Source: an uncultured Bacteroidota bacterium
Lineage (GTDB): Bacteria; Bacteroidota; Bacteroidia; Flavobacteriales; Flavobacteriaceae
Assembly: GCA_902617285.1 (NCBI GenBank)
Contig: CACMVZ010000002.1
Location: forward strand, 60,010-124,009
Reading direction: 5' to 3'
DNA: 64,000 nt
Shown here: positions 8,493 to 17,534 of the stretch, one piece after another
How positions within the stretch are numbered: position 1 is the stretch's first letter
Layout of the letters: every line of letters begins with the position of its first letter
The notes under the pieces: model-generated
What the model saw: only the letters and a program-made list of their open reading frames with translations
The model's database searches: none
Told to the model about the DNA's origin: nothing
Translations under genes and position numbers: made by a program

Positions 8493-10176
8493 GATTACCA
8501 TTTAGTTTATTTAATTGCAGGTCTATCTCAGAATCTTCAATTTTTCTAAATAACATTTCTATTTTATCAATTTTAAAACTATAGTCAATATTTTCAGAGA
8601 TATTATCTAACATATCCCAGCTAAAATTATTTAGCCCAATCATTTTCATTAATTTATATGATGTAAAAGGAATAAATGGTTCAGAAAGAACTGATAAATA
8701 AGTAATTATAATATAGGAAGTTTGAAGAATTTGTTCTACTCTTTCAGGATCAGATTCTTTAATTTTCCATGGCTCTGTTTCTGCAAGATGTTTATTCCCA
8801 ACTCTTGCTATGTTCATTAAGTTTTTAACTGCTTCTCTAAATTTAAATTCATTTAAGCTAAGTTCAATTTTACTCTTTAAGGATTTGACTTCATTTAAAA
8901 CTAATTCATCAGTATTATTTTTTGAATCTGGATTTGGTATTTTACCATCATAATATTTATTTATTAATGAAAGAACTCTATTGGTGAAATTTCCATAAAT
9001 AGCTACTAATTCACTGTTGTTCCTAACTTGAAAGTCTTTCCAAGTGAAATCATTATCTTTTGTTTCAGGACATGTAGATGTCAATACATATCTTAATACA
9101 TCTTGCATGTTTGGAAAATCAATTAAATATTCATGAAGCCAAACTGCCCAGTTCCTAGATGTTGAAATCTTATTGCCTTCAAGATTTAGGAATTCATTTG
9201 CTGGAACATTTTTTGGTAGAATAAAATCGCCAAACATTCGAAGCATAATTGGAAAAATTATACAATGAAAAACAATATTGTCTTTACCAATAAAGTGAAT
9301 AAGATTAGTTTCTGGATTTTTCCAATATTTCTCCCAATCTTTATTATTTTTTTTTGCCCATTCAATCGTAGAGGATATATAGCCAATAGGTGCCTCAAAC
9401 CACACATAAAGAACTTTACCATCCTCATCATCAACTTTTACTGGTATACCCCAATCTAAGTCTCTGGTAACAGCTCTTGGTTTTAAACCATTATCTATCC
9501 AAGACTTTACTTGTCCTACAACATTTGTTTTCCACTTATCTTTATTTTCAACAGTTATCCAATTTCTGATGAATTCTTCAAATTCGTCAAGCTTAATATA
9601 GTAATGTTTAGTGTCTTTTAATACCGGTGTTGAGTCTGAAATCGCTGATCTGGGGTTGATTAGCTCTTCAGGACTAAGTGTCGCACCACATTTTTCACAT
9701 TGATCACCATATGCTTCATCAAATTTTCCACAAGGACACGTACCTACAATATATCTATCTGCAAGGAATTGATTCTCATTAACATCGAAAAACTGTTCTG
9801 ATTTAATAAGTGAAAAAAGATTTTTTTCTTTAAGATTCTCAAAAAACTTTAGAGAAGTTTCATGATGGACTTTACTTGATGTTCTTGAATAATTGTCAAA
9901 TAAAATTCCAAATTCATCAAATGATTTTTTGATCATTTTATCATATTTATCAATTAACTCCTTTGGAGAGATTGAAGCTTTTTTAGATGCTAAGGAAATT
10001 GCAACCCCATGTTCATCACTTCCACAGATAAATGCAACATCATTATTTGTAAGTCTTTTGTATCTAGCAAAAATATCAGCAGGAATATAAACACCAGCTA
10101 GATGGCCAATATGTATTGGGCCATTTGCATATGGAAGTGCTGCTGTAATTGTAAAAGTTTCTTTATTATTTGACAT
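8482..10176 (-). CDS. metG: methionyl-tRNA synthetase, short form
   Basis: Charges tRNA-Met with methionine in the cytoplasm. Class I signature HIGH is present as PIHIGHLAG (about residues 20-24) and the KMSKS loop as NKISTSRNW (about 335). A zinc knuckle is visible in GTCPCGKFDEAYGDQCEKCG (about 143-162). The anticodon-binding helical region ends near NEFKFREAVKNLMNIARVGN and EPWKIKESD. At 564 aa the protein stops after the core enzyme. Relatives in Flavobacteriia are usually near 690 aa because of a C-terminal tRNA-binding (EMAP/Trbp111-like) domain, which is missing here. The gene is divergent from dnaE and convergent with the lipoprotein gene. Confidence 0.96.
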   Translation of the reverse strand: MSNNKETFTITAALPYANGPIHIGHLAGVYIPADIFARYKRLTNNDVAFICGSDEHGVAISLASKKASISPKELIDKYDKMIKKSFDEFGILFDNYSRTSSKVHHETSLKFFENLKEKNLFSLIKSEQFFDVNENQFLADRYIVGTCPCGKFDEAYGDQCEKCGATLSPEELINPRSAISDSTPVLKDTKHYYIKLDEFEEFIRNWITVENKDKWKTNVVGQVKSWIDNGLKPRAVTRDLDWGIPVKVDDEDGKVLYVWFEAPIGYISSTIEWAKKNNKDWEKYWKNPETNLIHFIGKDNIVFHCIIFPIMLRMFGDFILPKNVPANEFLNLEGNKISTSRNWAVWLHEYLIDFPNMQDVLRYVLTSTCPETKDNDFTWKDFQVRNNSELVAIYGNFTNRVLSLINKYYDGKIPNPDSKNNTDELVLNEVKSLKSKIELSLNEFKFREAVKNLMNIARVGNKHLAETEPWKIKESDPERVEQILQTSYIIITYLSVLSEPFIPFTSYKLMKMIGLNNFSWDMLDNISENIDYSFKIDKIEMLFRKIEDSEIDLQLNKLNGNPNS

Positions 10177-10247
10177 TGAAACTCTTGATAAATATTCAAA
10201 ATCAATCCAAGATAAAATATTAAATTAGTAATTGAAACTATTCCTAA

Positions 10248-13200
10248 ATGTTTTTAATTTTTGATACTGAAACTACTGGACTTCCAAAAAAATGGAGTGC
10301 TCCTTTGACAGATTTTGACAACTGGCCAAGAGCAATTCAGATAGCTTGGCAGGTTCACGATGAAAAAGGAATTTGTGTTTCAAATCAGAGTCACATTATT
10401 CATCCAAAAGGGTTCACAATACCTTATGATTCTGAAAAGATTCATGGTATTTCAACTCAGCTTGCCAAAAAAATTGGAGTAGAAGTCGAATTTGTTCTTG
10501 AAAAATTTAAAGATGATCTAAGCAAGTCTAAGTTTATTTGTGGTCATAATTTAAATTTTGATGAAAAGATTTTAGGCTCTGAATATCTTAGAATTGATGG
10601 AAAAAATCCACTTCAAGATTTTCCAAAAATTGATACCTGTACAGAGGAAACAGCTCAAATATGTATGTTAAAAGGCGGAAGAGGTAGAAGATTTAAACTT
10701 CCAACTCTAATTGAGTTATATAGTCATCTTTTTAACCAGAAATTTGAGTCAGCACATAATGCCTCTGCTGATGTTGAAGCTACTGCACTTTGTCTATTTA
10801 AACTTTTAAAAGATAAAAAAATTCATCCTGCATCACTTTCTGATAATGAAGATATTTACATGAACTTATCAGATTTAGATCTTGAAAAAGTTAAAGCTCA
10901 AGGAATAGATCATCTTAATTTATTTGAAGAATCTAAGAAGTTAAAATCAGATGAACAGATAGATAAAACTGACTCCTCAATAACTAATGAAGAATTAAAA
11001 GAAGATTTTGAATTTGCTCATCTTCATGCATACACTCAATTCTCAATTTTACAGTCAACATCCAGGATTTCAGATTTATTAAAACAATGTATTGACTTTT
11101 CACACGATGCTATTGCAATTACTGATAAGTCGAACTTAATGGGAGCATTTCACTTTATAAAAACTCTTAAAAATTATAATGAAAATCTAAAGGATGGTCA
11201 AAAGTATATTAAACCAATTGTTGGGTGTGAATTTAATATATGTGAAAATCATTTAGATAAATCTAACAGAGATAATGGATACCAAATGGTTTTTTTAGCA
11301 AAAAATAAAAATGGTTTTAGAAATTTATCAAAATTAAGTTCCATAGCTAATATTGAGGGTTTCTACTATGTTCCAAGAATTGATAAAGAAATCTTAAAAA
11401 CCTACTCTGAAGATTTAATTGTCTTATCAGGAGGATTAAATGGAGAGATTTCCTCCAAAATCTTAAATCAAGGCGAAGAAAAAGCGGAAGAATCTTTAAA
11501 ATGGTGGATAGAAAATTTTAATGATGACTTTTATTTGGAAATCCAAAAACACAAACAAGAAAATGAAGACTATATAATTCCAATTCTTAAAGATTTTAGT
11601 ATAAAGTATGGTGTAAAACTTATTGCAACTAATAATTCTTATTATACCTCTAAATCTGAAGCAAATGCTCATGATATTTTATTATGCGTTAGAGATGGTG
11701 AAAAACAATCTGTTCCAATAGGAAGAGGTAGAGGGTTTAGGTACGGTCTCCCAAATGAAGAATACTATTATAAATCTAAAGACGAGATGTTTAAGATTTT
11801 TAATGACATACCTGAGAGTATTTATAATATTTCAGAAATAATTAATAAAGTTGACTCATTTGATCTTGCAAGAGAAGTTTTACTGCCTGATTTTCAAGTT
11901 CCAAAGAAATTTATGCAAAAGGATGATTTTGACAATCAAAAAGGTCAAAACTCATATCTAAGACATCTGACTTATGAAGGAGTTAAAAATAAGTATGGTA
12001 AGATTTCAAAAGATCTTCAAGAACGAGTAGATTTTGAGTTAGATGTAATCGCAAAGACTGGTTACCCAGGATACTTCCTTATTGTTCAAGATTTTATTAA
12101 TGCTGCAAGAGAGATGAATGTATCTGTAGGTCCCGGTAGAGGTTCAGCAGCTGGCTCTGTAGTTGCCTATGCTCTTGGCATAACCAGTATAGATCCAATA
12201 AAATATAATTTACTTTTTGAAAGATTTTTAAATCCAGACAGAGTAAGCCTACCAGATATTGACATCGATTTTGATGATGAAGGAAGAAATAAAGTTATTG
12301 AATATGTAGTAGAAAAGTATGGCTCTGACCAAGTTGCACAGATAATTACGTATGGAAGAATGGCTGCTAAATCGTCAATACGAGATACAGGAAGAGTTCT
12401 AGATTTATCACTATCTGAAGTTGACAGAATTTCAAAATTAGTTCCAAATATGAAACTAAATGATATATTTTCTATGAATGAGTCTGATTTAAAATCAGAA
12501 TTAAGAACGGATGAATTTAGCAGGGTTTCTGAACTAAAAAAATTATTTAAAGCTTCTGACTTATCTGCACAAACTTTGCAACAAGCAAGTTTACTTGAAG
12601 GATCATTAAGAAATACTGGAATTCATGCATGTGGAGTTATAATTACACCAAGTAATATATCAGAGTTTGTTCCAATTACTAGAGCTAAAGATTCAGATTT
12701 TTATGTCACACAATTTGATAATTCAGTTGTTGAGGATGCAGGATTACTTAAAATGGATTTTCTTGGTCTTAAGACTTTGACTATCATTAAAGATACTGTA
12801 AAGCTAATTAAGTATAAATATGATATAGATCTTGATCCAGAAAAGTTTGAACTGGATGATAAGAAAACATATGAATTGTTTCAAAGAGGTGAAACAGTTG
12901 GTATTTTTCAGTACGAATCACCAGGAATGCAAAAGTATTTGAAAGATCTTAAACCCACAGATTTTAATGATCTAATAGCCATGAATGCTCTTTATAGGCC
13001 TGGTCCTCTTGAATATATTCCATCATATATTTCAAGAAAAAATGGTTCTGAACCAATCACCTATGACATTCCTGAAATGGAGGAGTTTCTTCAAGAAACA
13101 TATGGTATAACAGTTTATCAAGAGCAAGTAATGTCACTTTCTCAAAAAATTTCTGGGTTCTCAAAGGGTGAAGCTGATCTTCTTAGAAAAGCAATGGGTA

Positions 13201-14567
13201 AAAAAATATTTTCATTAATTGAAAAATTAAAACCTAAGTTTATGAAAGGTGGTCAAGAGAATGGATATACAATAGAAGTTTTAGAAAAAGTATGGAAAGA
13301 TTGGGAGGCATTTGCTTCATATGCGTTTAATAAATCTCACTCTACATGCTACGCTTTGATTGGATATCAAACTGCATTTTTAAAAGCAAATTATCCATCC
13401 GAATATATGGCAGCAGTTTTATCTAATAACATGAATGATATAAAACAAGTAAGTTTTTTTATGGAAGAGTGTAAAAGAATGGGTATTACAGTATTAGGTC
13501 CTGATATAAATGAATCATATTACAAATTTAATGTTAACAATGATAAAGCAATTAGATTTGGAATGGGTGCTGTAAAAGGTGTTGGAAAAGGTGCTGTTGA
13601 GACAATTGTGGAGAATAGAAAAGACGATAAATATGATGATATATTTGATTTTGCAAAACGAATAGATCTTAGATTAGCAAATAAAAAGACTTTTGAAAAC
13701 CTTGTTTTGGCAGGGGGTCTAGACTCATTTAAACTTAATAGATCTCAATATTTTAACCTAGACAATGAAGGTTTAAGTTATATTGAAAAAGCTATAAAAT
13801 TTGGTTCAAAATATCAAGAGTCTGTTAATTCATCACAAATAAATCTTTTTGGAGAGGATAGCGATGACATGTCAATTAACCCTGTTATACCTGAATGTAA
13901 TGAATGGATAAATTTAGAGAAATTAAAAAAAGAAAGAGAAGTTGTTGGTATCTATATTTCAGCTCATCCATTGGATGACTTCATAAGAGAATTAAATAAC
14001 TTTACCTCTACAGGATTAAATACCTTAAATGATCTAAATAAACTTATAAATAAAGATTTTTATGTTGGAGGAATAATAAACGAGGTTGAACATCTTGTGT
14101 CAAAAACAGGTAATGGATTTGCTGTTTTTTCATTTGAAGATTATAATGATCAGTATAAGTTTAGAATATTTGGTGAAGAATATCTCAAGTATAAACATCT
14201 ACTTGAAGAAAATAAAATTCTTAGATTGAGACTGACTGTTAGAGAAGGATGGGTTAATAAAGATACGGGAAGAGTTGGTGAGCCAAGAATTCAATTTTTG
14301 AATGTAGAGCTAATGGATGGTATAATTGACTCTAATTCTAAAAAAATTACACTTAGAGTTGATTCAACTGCAATAGTTAATGATGATATAAAAAAACTAA
14401 AATCTACTCTGTCTAAATTTAAAGGTTCAAGTCCAGTCTATTTTGATATACATGATTCTAAAAATGAATTTAAATTAAATATGATATCTGAAGACACTAA
14501 GGTTAATATATCTAAAGAACTACTGATATCACTTGAAGAAGACGAGTTTTTATATAAATTAAATTAA
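10248..14567 (+). CDS. dnaE: DNA polymerase III subunit alpha with N-terminal 3'-5' exonuclease domain
   Basis: Replicative polymerase, 1439 aa. Domain order: a DnaQ-like DEDD exonuclease at 1-190 (FDTETTGLPK, CGHNLNFDEKIL, HNASADVEATAL); a PHP domain from about 257 (AHLHAYTQFSILQSTSRISDL); the class C polymerase palm with the catalytic aspartates in PDIDIDFDDEGR (about 668-679); then a helix-hairpin-helix region (GMGAVKGVGKGAVETIVENR) and an OB-fold with FAVFSFEDYNDQYKFRIFGEEY near 1290. Fusion of a proofreading exonuclease to the N-terminus of DnaE is normal in Flavobacteriia and makes the core polymerase self-proofreading. The start at 10248 is fixed by the MFLIFDTET beginning of the exonuclease fold. 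trxA follows. Confidence 0.97.
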   Translation: MFLIFDTETTGLPKKWSAPLTDFDNWPRAIQIAWQVHDEKGICVSNQSHIIHPKGFTIPYDSEKIHGISTQLAKKIGVEVEFVLEKFKDDLSKSKFICGHNLNFDEKILGSEYLRIDGKNPLQDFPKIDTCTEETAQICMLKGGRGRRFKLPTLIELYSHLFNQKFESAHNASADVEATALCLFKLLKDKKIHPASLSDNEDIYMNLSDLDLEKVKAQGIDHLNLFEESKKLKSDEQIDKTDSSITNEELKEDFEFAHLHAYTQFSILQSTSRISDLLKQCIDFSHDAIAITDKSNLMGAFHFIKTLKNYNENLKDGQKYIKPIVGCEFNICENHLDKSNRDNGYQMVFLAKNKNGFRNLSKLSSIANIEGFYYVPRIDKEILKTYSEDLIVLSGGLNGEISSKILNQGEEKAEESLKWWIENFNDDFYLEIQKHKQENEDYIIPILKDFSIKYGVKLIATNNSYYTSKSEANAHDILLCVRDGEKQSVPIGRGRGFRYGLPNEEYYYKSKDEMFKIFNDIPESIYNISEIINKVDSFDLAREVLLPDFQVPKKFMQKDDFDNQKGQNSYLRHLTYEGVKNKYGKISKDLQERVDFELDVIAKTGYPGYFLIVQDFINAAREMNVSVGPGRGSAAGSVVAYALGITSIDPIKYNLLFERFLNPDRVSLPDIDIDFDDEGRNKVIEYVVEKYGSDQVAQIITYGRMAAKSSIRDTGRVLDLSLSEVDRISKLVPNMKLNDIFSMNESDLKSELRTDEFSRVSELKKLFKASDLSAQTLQQASLLEGSLRNTGIHACGVIITPSNISEFVPITRAKDSDFYVTQFDNSVVEDAGLLKMDFLGLKTLTIIKDTVKLIKYKYDIDLDPEKFELDDKKTYELFQRGETVGIFQYESPGMQKYLKDLKPTDFNDLIAMNALYRPGPLEYIPSYISRKNGSEPITYDIPEMEEFLQETYGITVYQEQVMSLSQKISGFSKGEADLLRKAMGKKIFSLIEKLKPKFMKGGQENGYTIEVLEKVWKDWEAFASYAFNKSHSTCYALIGYQTAFLKANYPSEYMAAVLSNNMNDIKQVSFFMEECKRMGITVLGPDINESYYKFNVNNDKAIRFGMGAVKGVGKGAVETIVENRKDDKYDDIFDFAKRIDLRLANKKTFENLVLAGGLDSFKLNRSQYFNLDNEGLSYIEKAIKFGSKYQESVNSSQINLFGEDSDDMSINPVIPECNEWINLEKLKKEREVVGIYISAHPLDDFIRELNNFTSTGLNTLNDLNKLINKDFYVGGIINEVEHLVSKTGNGFAVFSFEDYNDQYKFRIFGEEYLKYKHLLEENKILRLRLTVREGWVNKDTGRVGEPRIQFLNVELMDGIIDSNSKKITLRVDSTAIVNDDIKKLKSTLSKFKGSSPVYFDIHDSKNEFKLNMISEDTKVNISKELLISLEEDEFLYKLN

Positions 14568-14573
14568 TTCAAA

Positions 14574-14606
14574 TTGTATTTCTTTGAATAATAAATATTA
14601 GATTTG
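14574..14606 (+). promoter_or_regulatory. trxA promoter, Bacteroidota consensus
   Basis: TTG (14574-14576) and TAGATTTG (14599-14606) are separated by 22 bases. The ATG of trxA is 18 bases beyond the -7 element. Confidence 0.6.
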
Positions 14607-14624
14607 CTGCTTAAAATAATTATT

Positions 14625-14942
14625 ATGGCATTAGAGTTAAATGATTCAATATTTGAAGAAAAAGTTTTAAAATCAGACAAACCTGTACTTGTTGATTTTT
14701 GGGCAGAATGGTGTGGGCCATGTAGAATGGTTGGACCTATTATTGATGAGTTAAGTAAAGAATTTGAAGGTAAAGCTGTTGTTGGAAAAATTGATGTTGA
14801 TGCAAATCAAGAATTTGCCGCAAAGTATGGAGTAAGAAATATTCCAACTGTGTTGTTATTCAAGGATGGTGAATTAATCTCAAGACAAGTAGGAGTTGCT
14901 CCAAAAAAAACATATGAAGATGCAATAAATGCAGCTTTATAA
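14625..14942 (+). CDS. trxA: thioredoxin
   Basis: Small cytoplasmic disulfide reductase of 105 aa. The active site WCGPC is in DFWAEWCGPCRM (about residues 27-38), followed by the cis-proline loop NIPTVLLF (about 73-80). The start at 14625 (MALELNDSIFEE) gives the usual N-terminus; a longer frame from a TTG at 14604 would overlap the promoter element. Its likely reductase, trxB, is in the same window at 54602-55525 but not adjacent. tRNA-Asp follows 29 bases downstream, and no terminator lies between, so a joint transcript ending after the tRNA is possible. Confidence 0.96.
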   Translation: MALELNDSIFEEKVLKSDKPVLVDFWAEWCGPCRMVGPIIDELSKEFEGKAVVGKIDVDANQEFAAKYGVRNIPTVLLFKDGELISRQVGVAPKKTYEDAINAAL

Positions 14943-14953
14943 ATCAAAATAAT

Positions 14954-14961
14954 TATATTTG
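14954..14961 (+). promoter_or_regulatory. -7 element for tRNA-Asp
   Basis: TATATTTG followed by CATCC sits ten bases before the mature tRNA-Asp. The same TAnnTTTGC form precedes tRNA-Phe and the candidate small RNA at 16330. No good TTG lies at the expected distance upstream. Confidence 0.5.
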
Positions 14962-14971
14962 CATCCCTTTT

Positions 14972-15045
14972 GGTCTGGTAGTTCAGTTGGTTAGAATATC
15001 TGCCTGTCACGCAGGGGGTCGCGGGTTCGAGTCCCGTCCAGACCG
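14972..15045 (+). tRNA. tRNA-Asp (anticodon GTC)
   Basis: A 74-base cloverleaf. Acceptor GGTCTGG pairs with CCAGACC, discriminator G. The anticodon loop CTGTCAC (15004-15010) reads GTC. The T arm holds GGGTTCGAGTCCC. No CCA is encoded. A terminator hairpin follows at once. Confidence 0.98.
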
Positions 15046-15050
15046 CTCTA

Positions 15051-15080
15051 AAAAGCTCTTTTTTATAAGAGCTTTTTTTT
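15051..15080 (+). terminator. Rho-independent terminator after tRNA-Asp
   Basis: AAAAGCTCTT, a short TTTTAT loop, AAGAGCTTTT and a T-run. It ends 12 bases before the dacB-like gene, which must have its own promoter or read-through. Confidence 0.85.
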
Positions 15081-15092
15081 TAACTTGATATA

Positions 15093-16322
15093 ATGAAAAA
15101 GATAATTCTTTTAGTATTCTTCTCCTCAAGTTTATTCTCCCAGATATCTAGTAAAAAAATTGAAAATTGGATATCAAAAAATAATGAATTAGACGGTAGT
15201 GTTGTATCTATAGCAGTTAAGCGAATAGATAAAGACAAAAAGATTGTTGGATCAGGAATTGATATCAACATGACTCCAGCTTCAAATGTTAAAATTTTGA
15301 CGGTACTAGGTTCAATATATTATGGGGACTCCATCCCAATTATAAATTATAAAGTTTATAATGATACTTTGAAAATCTCACCTACAGGTTATCCATTACT
15401 TTCACATCCAAAATATGAAGATAAAGATTTAGGAAAATTTTTAAAGAAATTTGAACACATAGAATATCATATCCCAAAAATTGATCTTGATAAATATGGG
15501 CCAGGTTGGGCTTGGGATGATTATAATAATTACTACCAAGCCGAAAGATCAGAAATACCGATTTATGGAAACGTAATTCAAGCTGTAAAAAAATCCAATG
15601 GAGATATAGAAATTACCCCGGATAAATTTAAAATTGTAATTGATTTTGAACAAAAGATACAAATAGATAGATCAGAGATAGAGAACAATTTTTCTATTAA
15701 TCCCTCTTTATTGAAATTGGGAGACACAATATATTATCCATTTATTACATCAAGAAAAAACACTGTAAGCTTACTAGAAAATGCTTTAGAAAAAAAAGTA
15801 GAATTTAATAAAGAAGAATTAAAAGATTATGATGTACTAAATAGTAGTCAGGTCGATGATATATACTCTGCTATACTTAAAGATTCTGACAATTTGATTT
15901 CAGAGAGTATAGCAGCAAATATTTCTTATCGATTAAATGACACTATTTCAGTTGATAAAGGGATAAGATTAATTCAAAATATATCGAAACAGGTAGAATT
16001 ATTTGATGGATCTGGGTTGTCAAGATATAATTTGGTAACTCCTAAATCAATAATTTCATCCTTACATAATATATATGACTTGATTGGGTTTGATAGAATA
16101 AAAAAGATATTTCCTAAAAACTATATAATTCGGCATGAAGAAGATTTTGTATGGGGGAAAACAGGTACTCTTAAAAATAATCACAACTATTCTGGATATC
16201 TAATTACTGATAAAAACAGAATATATATTTTTAGTATAATGATTAATCATTTTACTAAAGACTTGAGTAAAATAAAAGAAGTAATAGTTGACTTTTTAAT
16301 TTATTTGAAGTCAAATTCGTAA
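15093..16322 (+). CDS. dacB: D-alanyl-D-alanine carboxypeptidase/endopeptidase, PBP4 (DacB) family
   Basis: Exported peptidoglycan hydrolase of peptidase family S13 that trims or cleaves stem-peptide cross-links. The N-terminus MKKIILLVFFSSSLFSQ is a signal peptide. The serine-lysine catalytic motif SxxK is in PASNVKIL (about residues 62-69), the second motif in FDGSGLSRYN (about 305-314) and KTG in WGKTGTLKNN (about 348-357). At 409 aa it is at the short end of the family (usually 430-480), with a reduced insert between the first two motifs. It stands alone after the tRNA terminator and is followed by the candidate small RNA. Confidence 0.9.
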   Translation: MKKIILLVFFSSSLFSQISSKKIENWISKNNELDGSVVSIAVKRIDKDKKIVGSGIDINMTPASNVKILTVLGSIYYGDSIPIINYKVYNDTLKISPTGYPLLSHPKYEDKDLGKFLKKFEHIEYHIPKIDLDKYGPGWAWDDYNNYYQAERSEIPIYGNVIQAVKKSNGDIEITPDKFKIVIDFEQKIQIDRSEIENNFSINPSLLKLGDTIYYPFITSRKNTVSLLENALEKKVEFNKEELKDYDVLNSSQVDDIYSAILKDSDNLISESIAANISYRLNDTISVDKGIRLIQNISKQVELFDGSGLSRYNLVTPKSIISSLHNIYDLIGFDRIKKIFPKNYIIRHEEDFVWGKTGTLKNNHNYSGYLITDKNRIYIFSIMINHFTKDLSKIKEVIVDFLIYLKSNS

Positions 16323-16329
16323 AATTTAT

Positions 16330-16398
16330 TAAATTTGCATGTTGTGTGTTGCTATAGGCAACTAAATAAGCTTTCCAATTGGGGGGCTTTTTTTTTAG
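16330..16398 (+). ncRNA. candidate short RNA with its own RNA-type promoter and terminator
   Basis: TAAATTTGCATG (-7 element at 16330-16337) has the same form as the elements before both tRNAs here. A TTG lies 22 bases upstream, inside the end of dacB. A transcript starting near 16344 would hold a GTTGC-TATAG-GCAAC hairpin (16348-16362), a short linker, then a terminator hairpin AAGCTTTCC-AATT-GGGGGGCTT with a T-run (16368-16398). That gives an RNA of about 50 bases. At minimum the second hairpin is the dacB terminator. Confidence 0.35.
16368..16398 (+). terminator. Rho-independent terminator downstream of dacB
   Basis: Nine-pair stem AAGCTTTCC / GGGGGGCTT (three G-U pairs) with loop AATT and a following T-run that runs into the stop codon of the convergent rmuC gene. 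Confidence 0.75.
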
Positions 16399-17444
16399 TC
16401 TTCAATCAAAGGCCTCTCAAGATTCTCGCTCTCAATAACAATGCCTGATCTATCAGGATTTAACTTAGTTATATCTTTGTCAATTTTTTTAAATTCATTA
16501 TTACTTACATTGTAATGATTAACAACAGTACTTAGACTAATTCCTAATTTTTTATGATATGTATAGTAGGCATTTAAATGATTCTCCAATTTTTCAAGGT
16601 TAATCATGATCTCTTGAATAGACTCCTCAACCTTCATGTTATTTAGTGCCTTACTGGTGACTTGAAGCATTGGGAATAAACTCATCGGAGAAACTATCAT
16701 TACCTTTTTTTCATATGCATATGAAACGAGGTCTCTTTGATTAATTTTTAGTGAACCTACCTTATTATTAAGAAGATCTTGATAGAGACCGTCAGCTGGA
16801 ATAAACATATACGCATAGTCAACAGTACCCTCATTTGGTCTTATATATTTTGATGTTTCGTCAATCCTATTTTTTATATCATTTTTAAATTTTTTCTCTA
16901 AATCATTCAACCTCTCAGTATCTGTCTCATCACTTTCTATCATTTTATTATAATTATCTAGTGAAAACTTAGCATCAATTGGTATAATAAATTCTCCAAC
17001 TTTTATAATAGCATCAACAGCCTCATTATTACTAAAAGAGTACTCCATTTGAAATAGTTGAGGAGGTAAAACGTTTGCTAGTAAGTTTTCTAATTGAATC
17101 TCACCTAGGATTCCCCTTTGCTTTTGATTTCCCAGAATTTTTTCAAGGGTTTTCATCTGATTAGCAAATGTTAGGACCTGTTCATTAGTTCCTTTAATTT
17201 TTTCAAGTTCCTTAGTAACCTTTTCAAGCGTATCGGACATATTTTTTTGATCTTGCTTTGAATCTTTGATTTGATCTGCTAAATTTTTTGCCGACTCTAA
17301 CTTAAATGCTTCAATAAAAGATTCAAGCTTAGACTCAAGCTCTTTACTATTATCTTGGGAGTTACTATTAATTTGTTTTTTTATCAAAAAATAAAGCCCA
17401 AATATAGACCCTCCAAGAACTATGAAAGTAAATAAATATTCCAC
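16395..17444 (-). CDS. rmuC: DNA recombination protein RmuC family
   Basis: 349 aa. An N-terminal membrane span (EYLFTFIVLGGSIFGLYFL, residues 2-20) is followed by a coiled coil (about 30-100) and the RmuC nuclease-like domain (about 105-320) with QRGILGEIQLENLL, EYSFSNNEAVDAII, IPIDAKFSLDNY and VDYAYMFIPADGLY, the hallmark segments of the family. RmuC proteins limit rearrangements at inverted repeats; the core resembles restriction-endonuclease folds, and D and K residues in PIDAKFS fit that. The length is shorter than E. coli RmuC (about 475) but usual for Bacteroidota. It is monocistronic: terminators or convergent genes lie on both sides. Confidence 0.93.
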   Translation of the reverse strand: MEYLFTFIVLGGSIFGLYFLIKKQINSNSQDNSKELESKLESFIEAFKLESAKNLADQIKDSKQDQKNMSDTLEKVTKELEKIKGTNEQVLTFANQMKTLEKILGNQKQRGILGEIQLENLLANVLPPQLFQMEYSFSNNEAVDAIIKVGEFIIPIDAKFSLDNYNKMIESDETDTERLNDLEKKFKNDIKNRIDETSKYIRPNEGTVDYAYMFIPADGLYQDLLNNKVGSLKINQRDLVSYAYEKKVMIVSPMSLFPMLQVTSKALNNMKVEESIQEIMINLEKLENHLNAYYTYHKKLGISLSTVVNHYNVSNNEFKKIDKDITKLNPDRSGIVIESENLERPLIED

Positions 17445-17486
17445 TACTTAAATTTAATCAAAACACAATTATAAAAATAGTATTTA

Positions 17487-17517
17487 AAAAAAACCCTCAT
17501 CAAAGAGGGTTTTTTTA
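17487..17517 (-). terminator. Rho-independent terminator of the carotenoid/lipoprotein operon
   Basis: AAAAAAACCCTC, ATCAAA loop, GAGGGTTTTTTT; symmetric A/T tracts. It lies just after the lipoprotein stop (17535) on the minus strand. Confidence 0.85.
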
Positions 17518-17534
17518 TAAACAAAAGTTTTTAT

